A stretch of DNA of 64,000 nt from the NCBI RefSeq assembly GCF_019925205.1, contig NC_083564.1:30294447-30358446 (forward strand), written 5' to 3'. Positions 1-11,740 of the stretch are shown piece after piece. Position numbers and translations under genes: made by a program. The first letter of the stretch is position 1; each line of letters begins with the position of its first letter. Source of the stretch: Metopolophium dirhodum. Lineage: Eukaryota > Arthropoda > Insecta > Hemiptera > Aphididae. Under the pieces are notes generated by a model. The model ran no database searches, had not been told where the DNA came from, and worked only from the letters and a program-made list of their open reading frames with translations.

Positions 1-538
1 AGTTTTTGTATATACTACCTATGTAATAACAGTGTCCTAAATTATGATATACAATTTTTTTTAAATGAAAACCTCCCTTTTAACTGAAAATTTGTATGAT
101 TGCATGATTTTTTTTTAAGAACGTTCGTGTATCTAAATATATCCAAACGAGAAGTTTCCTAATTGTTATTTATCCATATTATGAAGTAATAGTTTTTACT
201 TTTTAATAATAGTTTTACACAGAATATTAAATACATGTTAATATTTTAGTTTAGTACCTACCAACTTATTATATTCATAAAATTTGTATTAAGAATGTTA
301 GTAATTAGTATAGTAATAAGTATATTTCAATAGTAATTACTTTAGTTTTAAAATCGCCACATTCTTTAAATATATTAATTATTATTATGTTACAATTATT
401 GTTATTATTATTATCTATGTATAATATATACATTTAAATACATCAGAAATAACACATTTGTATTTCCATTCAGATACACATACACGCATCATCATTTTTA
501 AAACAAAATTATGTGCTTACAGTACCTAATAAAGAGTG
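1..538. other. AT-rich non-coding spacer
   Basis: Strongly AT-rich sequence with ATT/TAA runs. I see no open frame with coding character, no transposon end and no RNA gene. Confidence 0.6.
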
Positions 539-560
539 GCTAGGTTAGGTTAGGTTAGGC
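539..560. repeat. Interstitial telomere-type repeat (TTAGG)n
   Basis: About four consecutive 5-bp units read TAGGT TAGGT TAGGT TAGGC. TTAGG is the ancestral insect telomeric unit. The block is only ~20 bp and sits between ordinary AT-rich sequence, so it is an interstitial block and not a chromosome end. A second block of the same unit lies at 55013-55032 inside a TA-flanked element. Confidence 0.8.
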
Positions 561-561
561 T

Positions 562-2242
562 AAAAAAAAAATACGTTTGTATTTGTCCTAGAACACTTCT
601 TAAATGTTACAAAAAAAATAAAAATTTAAAAAATAAGAATTTATTTCAATATATGTAGTAAAGGAAAAATGAGTGTGATGATCATGATTGGTGAACCCTA
701 TACATATTGTCAAGTATAATATATAACATTATGACCGCGAACATTTGTTGAGAAAAAAATGTATAGTAAAATCGCATACTTACGCGATCATATTACAAGT
801 GGTTTGACATAGAAGACTTTTTTATCCATTTTTGAATTACGAGAAATATTATGATACAATAAATACTTTAAATAATATGTTTTACTTGTATTTGAAATCG
901 TCACGGGCTTTCAAAGAAACTGCTTTTTTATTCGATACTATGTAAGTATGTTATATTATTTTATTATTTTTAACCTTAAAATTATGAATATATTATTTAA
1001 GGCTTTCAAATAATTATTAAAATTTGAAAAAGTTTAATGTGATAACATATTATAGAAATATTCGATGTATACGACTATATGGGAAATTGTAATATGTTGA
1101 CGAAAAAACGATCGTTATATGTAAGGCACAGTGGATTGGGAGGGAGAAATCGTCAGTGAGTTATTAAAATTTAATAGAAAAAAATTGATTACTACATTAT
1201 GACTTTTCCAATTCGTTATTTTTTTTTAATAAACATTTTCAATCAGCGATTGGTTTTATTTGGTGCACAATCGGAAAATACGTTTGAACTTCTGTGTTAC
1301 TAAGATAAAATTATGTTATTCAATATTGACATTTTTTACTATTGCCATGAATTACAATATTATCCCATTCAACGGGAGTTTCCGCGAGTGCGTCCCAAAA
1401 TGATTCTTACTTTATGTCCCGAGTGTGCCCGGAATAAGGTATCAAGAAGCGACCCAAGAAAATTGGGTCAACATTTATGATGTAGACAGAGTGCGCCCCA
1501 GTTAATTTCGTTACTAATGGTGCACCACTAGAAGGTGCAAACTGGCTTATAACCAAAAAATATTTGATTACCTATTATTATTTATTTTATTATTTCGGTT
1601 TACACAAATTTTTATAACGATTGTATATATATAATACTTTGTACTATTATAGTGGAATGTCAGATCTGTATCTCAAAAGTTTTTAGCTGATTAGTATATC
1701 TTAAATAGGTACATATACAGCTGTGGACTGAGGTTCAGGCTGTTAAATTTAATTCGTTTATAACACTAAGGGTGCACTCGGACAATAGTTGTAGAATATA
1801 ATTTGTCGATAAAATATTTTGCTGAGTGCAGAGTCAATCGGGCTATGAAAAAGGTAAAAATTCAAAACTTTTAAATTTTTTGGGGGGAGAAGGGAGAGCT
1901 AAATCTTAGTCAGGGGAGCTAAGCCTCCCTTGTTGTGACATTGCATTCATACATATTATATTTTTTTCGGAGTGCTTTATGCGGTTAATTTTTTTTACCG
2001 GCGATTTCACATATTATTTGCAGGCATAATCATTTTACACAATTTATAACGTTAAAGCTCTAATTTCAACATTTGGTTTTACCTTGAGTGTTCGAGTAAA
2101 ATGGAATACTCTTGAACACAGAACTCGGATAGTGTTATAATTCAAATGATCGCAACTGCAAGCACTTTAGGACGTGCCTGCAGCTTATAAATATCGTTAG
2201 TAGGCAGGTCCCCTACAAGGAGGGACTATTGGACTTGGGGTG
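562..2242. other. Non-coding spacer with possible old transposon debris
   Basis: Mostly AT-rich. Between 1375 and 1545 the motif GAGTGxGxCCC recurs (GAGTGCGTCCCA, GAGTGTGCCCGG, GAGTGCGCCCCA), and a related GGGTGCACTCGG lies at 1769. This looks like a decayed dispersed repeat, but no termini or target duplication could be defined. A G-rich stretch with GGGGAGCTAAGCCTCCC at 1914-1930 is similar in style. No gene is seen. Confidence 0.45.
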
Positions 2243-2452
2243 CAGGGGCCCGTTGAAACGAAATTTGTAATTTTTGAAATTTCAAAATGTTGGTAGGAAT
2301 ACTTATTTTACGACATAATATTATGTTGAATAAAAATCGTGTGTGGACATTCGTATCGCTTGTAATGGGTTGTATTTTATTGGACATTTTTTTATAGGGC
2401 CCGCAAAAACATTTAGCACGGGGACCCAAAATTTGTCGTTGGGGGCCCGCGC
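2243..2452. mobile_element. Possible hAT-like non-autonomous remnant
   Basis: The stretch opens with CAGGGGCCCG and closes near GGGGGCCCGC, with an internal GGGCCCGC at 2397. CAGGGG-type ends with a G/C-rich cap are typical of hAT superfamily termini. The two ends are only partly complementary and I found no 8-bp target duplication, so this is a guess from end style alone. Confidence 0.3.
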
Positions 2453-2901
2453 GTAGGCTCGTCTACGATAATATCATCATGTCGTGTTCGCTGCGCGGGA
2501 AGCGCGAGACTGACGGTCGTCGGCGCGGCGGCCGTGCCGCCGGAGATAATAGACGATTTATTTCGCAGGTGGTTTTCCTTCCGCCGCCGGGGGCGCCTGG
2601 CATGCATTATGAATTACTATTAAAAGATGTTGTTTTACGCTGTGCATAATATAATAGGAGGTATATGTACGTCACGCGGTGGTTTTCAGCGGCGCCACAC
2701 ACGAATTCGCGCGGTCCTATTTCGTTTTTCCATATTTAATTTCCCCCCCGAGAGACGAACTTGACAATGAAAGTCGGCGCGCAACGCACGCAGTTGCGCA
2801 CGCACACCTCGCGCATCGTAAGGACGAACCGAGAGCCGCGAGAGGTTCACGGTCGGCCGAAATCCACACACCAGAGACCTTCACTTTACACGCACTCGCG
2901 C

Positions 2902-2928
2902 TCACACACACACACACACATACACACT
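2902..2928. repeat. (CA)n microsatellite
   Basis: Near-perfect CA dinucleotide run with one T interruption. It pairs in inverted sense with the (GT)n run about 105 bp downstream. Confidence 0.9.
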
Positions 2929-3032
2929 GGCACGCACGTTTTTTTTTCTTATTATTTATTATTCATTATTATTATCTATTTTTTTTTATTATTATTGTAA
3001 TATATGTATATATTATATTTGTGTCACGGGTG

Positions 3033-3053
3033 CGTGTGTGTGTGTGTGTGTGT
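3033..3053. repeat. (GT)n microsatellite
   Basis: Perfect TG/GT run, the complement of the upstream CA run. Confidence 0.9.
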
Positions 3054-3140
3054 ACGCACACGAATTGGATTTCCTCACGCACCGTACCTGTAGTTGTAGT
3101 CACCTGTTGTACACAACGTATATGTAGGTGCTTACGCGTA

Positions 3141-3184
3141 AAATAATAATAATAATAATATATTATACGCGTCGTCGTCGTCGT
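3141..3184. repeat. (AAT)n then (GTC)n microsatellites
   Basis: About six AAT units run into a short linker and then about four to five GTC units. GAC/GTC trinucleotide runs recur at 7068, 11718, 17814, 27761 and 50024. Confidence 0.85.
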
Positions 3185-3300
3185 TCGTAATCGTTTGTCG
3201 TTCCGTTCGCCACACGTCGGATAAAAGCACATAACATACGGTATAATATAATATTTTGTACGTATTACTGTAAGGACAACCCCCCCCCCCCTGTTACATA

Positions 3301-4490
3301 ATAATAATACGCTCGAAAATGCGCGTAACGAACGACATATTTTGTTTGATATAATATTGTATTATATTATTATTATTATTTTAAATAGAGGAGATGAAGT
3401 AATAATCGCGTCCTAGTCTGAATACAGAACGCGCATTTATCCCACTCCTTCTTCGTCACCGCCCTCGACGTGCGACACACGCGAGATAAACCTCACGATC
3501 AATCACGTCGTGGCCAAATGCCCAAAATACACCAAACCACGAAAAATTTTTATTAACTCAGTCTCACTCCGACATGCACTTAACGAAGAAAACACGGAAG
3601 AAAAAAAAAATGAAACACGAATTATTTTTTCCACAACATAAACTTAAGTCAAGAAATGTAAATAATGTATTTTCACGTTTTAACCTGCTGTATCTAATCT
3701 AAAAGTGGCTGGTTAATAACCACTACCGTTGTTGGGGAGCCTTAACGGATAATAATAATAATGAAAACAATTATATTATGTTCTCATAGGTTATACTGGT
3801 GGCGACGTAGGACGGTTGTTTAGTGGTTGCACACAAAAATCATTCCTTGCACCTCGACCCGACGCTTTCGAGTTAGCCCCACGCCCATCGTACATTTCTT
3901 TCTGAGTGGATATATTATATATTGTAATAATACTATTTACAGTGTTTGTAAGTGTAGGTAATCGCAATAACAATAATATTGTTTTTAAGGAGCTGTCTAT
4001 CAAAATTCATTCATTCCGTAGACATAATTTCTGTGGTCGCGATGGGCTCTCACTGTAGTAAGGATCTAACATTGTATACCTACATAATATTATTGTGTAT
4101 CTGGTGCGATCACCGGTAAAAGATAACGCCGTCGATATATACATATTTTGTCAACCAATAATATAATAATATATGATGTGCGCTTATAATATATATAATA
4201 TAATAATTATAATATATAGATCGATACGACTTAAAAACTACGCAGCACTTACGATTGTCGTGTAAAATGCATTAAAAATGTATATTATTCATTACATCGT
4301 AAAAGTTATATTTATTACGTACGCGGAAGGTACAACGAGCTGAGACGACTCGACGTGTGTAAAAAAAGTAATAATAAAATGCACACTATACCACGGGTTA
4401 CCTTAACATTATCATGATTGTATAATAATTTAAATAAGCTATATTATAATGATATACGTATAGACGGTAGCCATGGTCAGTATAATAGCA
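3301..4490. other. Non-coding spacer
   Basis: AT-rich sequence with ATATAATA runs, especially 4150-4220. No gene, RNA or clear element end is seen. Confidence 0.55.
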
Positions 4491-4868
4491 CAGGGGTCTC
4501 CAAACTTTTTTATTCGATGGCCTTATAAAAAAAAAAAAATGAATAGAAATTATATAAACACGTCATATAATTTTTAATTGTACAATTTATATTAAATAAT
4601 ATGACACATGCGACAAAACGAGGATTTGGAATATTATACATATTTTTAGATCATTGATCATCGTCTTCAATGGGTTGAATAAAACTTATATCCTTAAATC
4701 GGAGACCCACGACGATAGAAAGGCGATCGAAAATCCTGCGTGTACGTCGTTTTGGTTGCAGAAAACAGAGGACTTTGGACCCTTGGCCCACGAGATTTTT
4801 AAAAAGCTCCGTGAATCAATATACTGCACGAGCTATGTATATACCATAATAATACATACCTACCTGTA
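4491..4868 (+). mobile_element. hAT-like remnant (CAGGGGTCTCCAAAC end)
   Basis: Begins with CAGGGGTCTCCAAAC followed by a T run and GATGGCC, a form common at hAT-superfamily ends. Further in, GGACCCTTGGCCCACGAG near 4777 continues the same G/C-capped style. The complementary right end is missing and no 8-bp target duplication is visible, so it is truncated. The 71-codon frame across it starts at a non-ATG codon and shows no domain. Confidence 0.4.
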
Positions 4869-4869
4869 G

Positions 4870-5240
4870 TAGGAGTGTCGAACCTTTTTTTCTGGTTAGG
4901 TGCCAAACTTTGTGAAGTTTGAAAACAAAGTCACGCGCCAACGAAATAGTTCGTATATTTACAAACATTTTTTTTCGGGACGATCGGGGATTTAATGGTG
5001 ATATTTGTTAAAAAAAATGTACAATCACTCTAAAGTATTAAGGAACATGTTTATATTATCTCAATTTTAAAAGTGTAGTGGAAAATTAATGTTCACAACT
5101 GTATGTGAGAGTATGGAATGAGCGATTTTCTTTACTAATTACAAAATACAATTAGTTCCGACATTTTAAAACTGTATAGTTATAGAAACTTTATAAATAA
5201 TTTTAAATAAATAATTGTAAATTAGACGACACTTTAATTT
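4870..5240 (+). mobile_element. Second hAT-like remnant (TAGGAGTGTCGAACC end)
   Basis: TAGGAGTGTCGAACC plus a T run and GGTGCCAAAC resembles a decayed CAGGGGTGTC-type hAT terminus. It lies directly after the preceding remnant, suggesting nested or clustered insertions. The right boundary is not defined. Confidence 0.35.
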
Positions 5241-5246
5241 GCTTTG

Positions 5247-5350
5247 CAGGGACGTCCTGATTGGCCTATTTTCTATACCAGGCTCGGGCCTTTTACTAGT
5301 GATAGGAAGATTTTGGTGGAATTTTTTGGTTTATAGGTCTTGATAACGTG
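5247..5350 (+). mobile_element. hAT-like terminus fragment (CAGGGACGTC end)
   Basis: CAGGGACGTCCTGATTGGCC shares its first ten bases with the left end of the well-bounded hAT-like element at 37629-37881. Only one end is recognisable, so the extent is nominal. Confidence 0.35.
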
Positions 5351-7419
5351 ACCACGAAAGAGTGGTATCGGTGCTTTAATTTGAAATTGGTCTATTTTGT
5401 TGCGGCCTGGATTGTTGATTCGTGTTGAACATTTATGTTTTATTTAATTGCGGTTGTGTTTGTTTGTCTAATAGTAGAACTTAATCGGTGGACGAAGTCG
5501 CTCGCCCACTAATATCGGAGCCACGACTTATGAGACCGCAGACCGGCAAATCGGACCGGATAAGACGACCCGCGGGTCTGCAAAACGATAGGAAAATCGA
5601 TTATCGATCTGCTGCTATAACTGGAACGGTTTATATATTTTTAATTTTCATCGAAACGCGGTTACATCGCAGGTATGTTATTATTTCAAACGTGTTTTTT
5701 AATTCGTGCGATATAATATTACACCTGCGTATTATTATATATAATACAATATGAGTACGCCGAAACGGGTCGGTCGATCTGCTGCCACAGTGACCCTCGG
5801 TCGTTGATGTCGGGACACACACCACAGAGTTGAAGTTGTGGTAGTCTTCGACAATAATATTATGGTTATTGCATCGAATACGATGGCGGACAATATATTA
5901 TCATCCCGAACGACACGAACACTGCAACGATCGCGCGTGCAACGTATAATATAATACTATTGAACGGTAATTCAATATTTTCGATTTTGAATATTAACAA
6001 AATTGTTTCACTCTCCGTACATGGCAACCGTGGTCGATTTAACGAAATTGTGGCCAAGACGTGTATGACCTAACTTGAGGCTTTTTACATCCTATTATTA
6101 GTACCTACTTAAATATACCATAACCTCCCCCCCCTCAAAAAAAAAAAATGTTTTTCACTAATATAGTGTAATAAATGTTTCGCACCGTTCCGTGTTTATT
6201 TGGAAACGTTAATATCCCCAATTTCTACCAGAAGAAGTACTTCGATTGCAACATATAGTACTTTATCTTTTAGCAAATTGGATCAACATGGTACTTTAGA
6301 GAGGTCATTTTTCGATTTTCTCAATAGTTATTTAATGCCGCGGGAATAACTACTGACAAATTCAAAAAACCGCTTAAAATGAGATTTTAATTTCGATTTG
6401 TTTATCACCGTAGCAACGAATAAAAAATTATAATATTATAATATTAATTCAACTTAAAGGCTATAATAAATAATAAAAATTTAAAAACTCCAGACTGATA
6501 AACTGTCTCCACTTAGAATCGTTTTTCTTATACAATGATATTATATCATTGAATTCAAGTTTTATACAATCCATTATACATTGACTCACTTGTAACCTAC
6601 TGTACAGAAGAGCGACATCTACTTACCCGCTTTTTTTTTAATTTCTTTTTTTATAGATCAACGAAAACTATTCTTCTTTGAATATTTTCAAACACAGATC
6701 GATGACCCGGAAAATAATTCAAAAAAATGCACGAATGCACAAACGCATTAAACATATAGCTGACATATATATAAACTGTTAAAATAATATGTTGCAGCTT
6801 TGAGTCGAACACGAACACATAAGAGTTGCCTATTATAATAGCTACTATACGATTATATTTTCATCGGTTTTGACTTTTGGTGAAAATCTATGTGAAAAAA
6901 AACCCATAAAAAAGGTAATCAATTTCTTTCGTAAAACGTTTGGTGGGCAATATACGATATAGGTAGTCGCGGGGCCATTGATATGCGCCGACCGCTGCTG
7001 TTATGGAACATAAAATATTTACATAATACCATGTTTTCGTTACCTTTATATAATGTGCCGTATATACCGACGACGACGACGACGACGACAACAAAGAAAA
7101 TCGTGGACAAGAGATAATAATATATAAATTTGTTTCTCTTATCCTTTGTGACGTTCTCGACGACAATATATATATACAATAACATTATTATATACCTACC
7201 GTATAATATACCACTCTATATAACTATGGCTATAGTCGTCTATATAACGACAACAATCGTCATTTTCAAAACGTTTCGCTCGCTTTTCCTCTGTGCGGAA
7301 ACACTTGATTATTGTTATTTTTAAACAAACGGAATCAAATCGATGAAATAAAGTACCCGTGTACCGTATTACGGCGTATATTTTACACTGTATATATCAA
7401 CATTATATAATGATATCTA
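5351..7419. other. Non-coding spacer
   Basis: Mixed sequence with slightly GC-richer stretches near 5490-5600 and 5760-5830. Short open frames show no domain or compositional signature. Simple repeats include (GAC)n at 7068-7089. Confidence 0.5.
7068..7089. repeat. (GAC)n microsatellite
   Basis: About seven GAC units in phase. Confidence 0.9.
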
Positions 7420-7892
7420 CAGGGTGATTCACCAAGCGTGCTCACCCCGCTTTTCTCCTTCAATAATCCAATTATTCAAAATCGGATTTTTGAAATTTTT
7501 AATTATATAAGTACTTAAAGACCGCATATTTTCAAACTGTTTAATGTCTTTATGTTACACGCAAGACGTGTCCTGGGGCGATTAAAATTTCTGATTTTCT
7601 AATATGGGTCAGGAAGTTCTACACTATAAGAAACTACACTTTTGTATTTTTTATTACGTACATCAACATTTTCAAAAACAATTATCAACTAAATAATTTA
7701 CTGTAAAAAATGGTGGTTCTCCGTAGAGAAACAGAACTCAGTATCGCCACACGGCCCTCCCTAAGTAATCCTCCAGGATTCGAAAATGTGGCCTTTAAGT
7801 ATAGTTAAAAGTTCCAAAAATCATAATATTTGAATAGATTCAATACTAAAGAAGAAACAAACGGGGGTGAGCGTGCTTGGCGTATCACCCTG
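7420..7892 (+). mobile_element. TA-flanked MITE, copy A (473 bp)
   Basis: The left end CAGGGTGATTCACCAAGC continues into GTGCTCACCCC. The right end is its inverted counterpart, GGGGTGAGCGTGCTTGG then TATCACCCTG. By eye the ~30-bp termini differ at about four positions. The left flank is TA; the right flank has decayed to TT. The interior (ACTAAATAATTTACTGTA, then AGAAACAGAACTCAGTATC) is shared in order with copies at 13222, 32800, 40317, 47627 and 60190. TA target sites and this size suggest a Tc1/mariner-type non-autonomous element. No transposase is present. Confidence 0.8.
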
Positions 7893-10800
7893 TTCATATA
7901 ATATGTATATAATTATAGCCGTTGGACTTTCACGCGGACGAGTTTTTTGTTGATAAAGTCTCCACAGCTAAACACGAATGAAATCGCCGTCAGTCGCTTT
8001 CAAATTTGTAATAAATGCTTGTAAAACGATGTAGGTAAAATACATATATGGGAGGCACGATACGTCGCCAAGTACATAGTACCTATTAGAACGAGCGTTA
8101 TACTTTTTATACGACCCGAATAATACGCTTTTGTCGAACCGCCGTCGTTGCCACCTGCGCAGTAACCGTCGTTTATTGCGCATTAGTCGTCGTCGTACGA
8201 GGGAAAAAAAAATAACGCGTAAAATGTTGAATAACGAATGCCAAACGACCGCGATTAAGTCGGAATTTGTTTCTTGTTCTTTTACAACCAATAATAATTG
8301 ACGACAATAATAATAACATGTATAACGTCATTATAAAATAATATATTATAATAACGACAAAACTACAAAATACCGAGCGCCTCGACACGACTTATTTTAT
8401 AATAATATAAAAATGTTTTACAAAATACTTTTGCAGCGCGACCTTTGATGTTTTCACGAATCGTATTGCAACCTATAATCGGTTGTACCTTTTATATTTT
8501 ACCGTTAATATAAAATATAATATTATTTTTTTCAGTTTTCCTACAAGTGAACGTGCGTATCCTTTGCGTTGTACCTATTTAGACCGACGACTGCTGTAAA
8601 GTTTCGTCTTCGATATTTTTTTTAAATCGCTTTGTGTGAGTGTGTTTCGCAGACGAATATTACGTTTAAATTTCGTTCGAACGGTCTCATTTGTTCGTTC
8701 GTTTGTTTGGTTGTTTCTTTTAACTCGACCGAAGAATACCTATTATTTCGTAATTTTTCGTATGCATAATATTATATTAATGCGAATGAATATTATTTTT
8801 TTTTATATAAATTAGTCATGTATGCCAAACGAACACTCACGTGCTCACACAATTATATAACGATTGATAATTATTCGTCTCTATTGCAGGGGCTTAAATG
8901 GTATATTATGATATAATATGGTAAATTTTTAATAGACTTAGTAGTAAATAATTTATTATGATATTATACATAATCGACATTTATATGATAAAATATTTAT
9001 TTTTTTTTTTGTTAAGCGGTGCTACTCGGATGCTGTTATTGAATAATAATGAGTCTACAACATGGATTTTTAGGCACACAAAGCATCAAAACAAGCCATA
9101 TGTATAATATTATGCAGTAAAAAATATGAGAATATGCAATGAAAAAAAATAATAGGTATATTTAATACTAATAATAGTATTAAAAAAAATTTATTATAAC
9201 TAGTACAAAAAAAAAAGTTTGTAAATAGGTATGTAACATATTTTGCGCAATAAATAAATACATTTTAACATTTATTTCTAAAAACTAAGTATGTAAAGAT
9301 GATAGTTTGAATGGGTAAAAGTTCCCTTTTCATTCTTTACTAATAAAATTAATTAGTAAAAATGCCATTCAATATTTTCTTCTATGATACCTACGTCTGA
9401 CCGCTAGTAAATGTTTGTAAATCGAAAATGATCGATCAACATCAACTGAAATTTTTAGATTATACTTAAATGTGCTTATTATTACTGGGTCATGGTAAAT
9501 TTCATCGACTTGAACCTCTTCACCTAATTATGCTCTATTAATTTTTGCGTAACACATTAATCCCCGTGCTTATAGAAAAAATATCAATTATTTTTGTTTT
9601 TAAATTTGCTCCTTTAGAGTTTAGGACCAGGGATAATGCTAATTTTTTCTTTTAATTAATTTAGAAAGCTTTAAATAATATTATTATCTTCTAAACATCT
9701 AAACCTTCTATTTATTAACCTAAATGTGAACTGAATGTTAGTTTATGTATTATCGCTCCGCTCGAAGACTGACCATAACTTGTTCGCATAATTTTCATTG
9801 ATACACGTGCGATTTTGTTCATGTACAAAATTACGGTCAAATATATGCAAACATATTGTGTAATATAACATTTTGTTAATGAATTCTAATTAGTGTGATT
9901 CATAAAGATTATTCATAAGAATCCCAAAATATTAAAATGAAAAAATATTCGCAGTTTCACAAAAACCAAGGCTCTGAATTAATGATATTCTATAATTACA
10001 ATTATTCCGTTTTACGCAGGTAGGTACCTCATTTATAAATTTATAATACTATGATATAATAATATATTATATTATGTCCAACGCAGCAGTGACGACTTTT
10101 TATTTGGACGGTTTCCAAACTAGATGACTGCAAAATAATAATAATAACAATTTTCAATATTCATGGCGTGCCTAAATATTTACCGAACGAACATTTTTAA
10201 AAGCCGCCACGCACGTTAAGTACTCGCATTATTGTTCAATGTGTAATTTTTCTAAACATAGAATTGAAGGGCAACAACGAATTTTTTTGAAAAATGTATG
10301 GAATAAATGGCCTTTGCCACACCCCTCCTCATGAGCTTAAAAAAAATTCAAGAATTTCAACGCACATTTCGAAACTGCTTGCATTATTTTTGCGGAAACC
10401 ATTATTAAAGATGTTATGACAAAAAAACTTCAAAACCTTATAAGGGTCCAAGGTGAAGTACATTTTCCAAAAAAAAGTTTAACTTATTGTTTTAAAGGAC
10501 GTCCTGTCCGGTGAATTTTTAACAAACAAATAAATTATATACACAAATCTATACAGCTTACACGTGGTTGGAAATGAGGATTTCGTTTGAACTCAGCACG
10601 GACCGGATGACCGGAAATGCGCTCCACACCATCACGGACGCAAATTTTGCACTATATAATGTATGTGTTTGCGCACTATCGTACTCTTTTTTATTTGCGG
10701 TAGGATTGTGTCATTGTGTCATCATTATATGATTAAAATACGAGTGAGTCGCGTCCCTATCAGAAGTGCTGTGTAGACACTATAACAATATTATACTAAT

Positions 10801-11339
10801 ATACTTCAGTGTTGCGTTCAACAAATTTAAAGTTAAAACAATTTTAATAGTACCTATATTAATATGCACTATTGAAATCATAAAATAATATTAAATCGGA
10901 CAGGAGTCAAAGTTTGATGATATATTATTAGATCACTTTTGATTTCATCAATTAGCCGTGTTTGTCGAAAATAATTAGGTTGATATTATTATCATAACAT
11001 ATTAGGAACTCATTCATTTTAGTATACAATCGTATTAAAAAGTTTGGATTCTGTGGTGGGCGAATAAAGAACCATGATTATTTTAACCGCGTCCTACGAC
11101 GTCCGAATATATTATACGAAAAATTGCAATTGATTGTAACTGTGTCCATTATCTGCACATACCGTATTTATATATTTTATACTTTTCTGATATTTCTGAG
11201 AACAACCTCTGCAATGCTCGTCAGAATCGATCGAGAGTAGTTTTTCAGTATATAAGCTACAAACTACGAGCTACACTAGAATGCATATATATAAATAAGT
11301 CCCATTTATTTATGTAACCATAGCAGGAACCCCGCTAAA
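7893..11339. other. AT-rich non-coding spacer
   Basis: Long AT-rich stretch. The 107-codon minus-strand frame at 7968-8291 is Arg-rich and has no recognisable domain. CACGCGGACGAGTTTT near 7931 resembles subterminal Helitron sequence, but the fragment is too short to call. GTGTGATTCATAAAGA near 9892 could be an orphan MITE end. Confidence 0.5.
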
Positions 11340-11341
11340 AA

Positions 11342-11540
11342 CTATTCCATTTTCACGAGCCAAAACGAAATTCCTGTGTGAGCCACCCTATAGTGACTTT
11401 TTTGGTTTGAAAAACGAATCGCTAAACTGTCCACGAGTCTCCGGGAATATGTGGCCAAAATTTTGCCGCCAATCGGTACAGTAGTTTCCGAGGTTATCAG
11501 ATACCAACAAACGCACAATCGTTTTTGTATAAATATAGGA
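11342..11540 (-). mobile_element. Helitron-like or related dispersed repeat fragment, copy 1
   Basis: On the minus strand the sequence reads GTGCGTTTGTTGGTAT, then CTCGGAAACTACTG and CCGATT, then a CCCGGAGACTC-type segment. The motif order of GTTTGTTTG-like tract, GGAAACTACTG, CCGATTT and CACATATTC is what I know from insect non-autonomous Helitron interiors. The block aligns by eye with 33365-33560 over its core (about three quarters identical). Neither Helitron terminus is identified with confidence, so the family assignment is inference. The homology between the two copies is seen directly. Confidence 0.45.
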
Positions 11541-11717
11541 ATTTTGGTGGGCGGTGCCCACGGACAATAACATAATATTATATAAATAATAATAAAATGA
11601 ATACTTGTAACTCGTGTAATACGGGGGCCGCAAAACGACCGTGACGCGCGAATACGATAAATTGCGCGCCAATTTTTATTTTTTTTACATTTTACGTCGT
11701 TCTTAATATTCAATTGC

Positions 11718-11740
11718 CGACGACGACGACGACGACGACG
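11718..11740. repeat. (GAC)n microsatellite
   Basis: About seven GAC units. Confidence 0.9.

Larger units (their letters stand above)
2440..3300. other. GC-rich, CpG-containing patch with microsatellites
   Basis: GC content rises well above the surrounding DNA, with many CG dinucleotides (GCGCGGCGGCC-type runs at 2490-2545 and 2770-2870). It then passes into CA, ATT, GT, AAT and GTC simple repeats and a C homopolymer at 3280-3291. Open frames here (up to 155 codons, starting at a non-ATG codon) encode low-complexity His/Thr/Tyr/Phe runs read out of the microsatellites. A promoter or first exon is possible but nothing specific supports one. Confidence 0.4.

Noticed and set aside
539..560. Chromosome end (telomere)
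   Set aside because: Only about four TTAGG units, flanked on both sides by ordinary sequence.
2679..3146. 155-codon plus-strand frame
   Set aside because: It starts at GTG and not ATG, and much of the product is His/Thr/Tyr/Phe runs translated from CA, ATT and GT microsatellites. Not a gene.
9886..9910. GTGTGATTCATAAAGA as another MITE end
   Set aside because: No TA-flanked cap and no partner end could be found within 2 kb.
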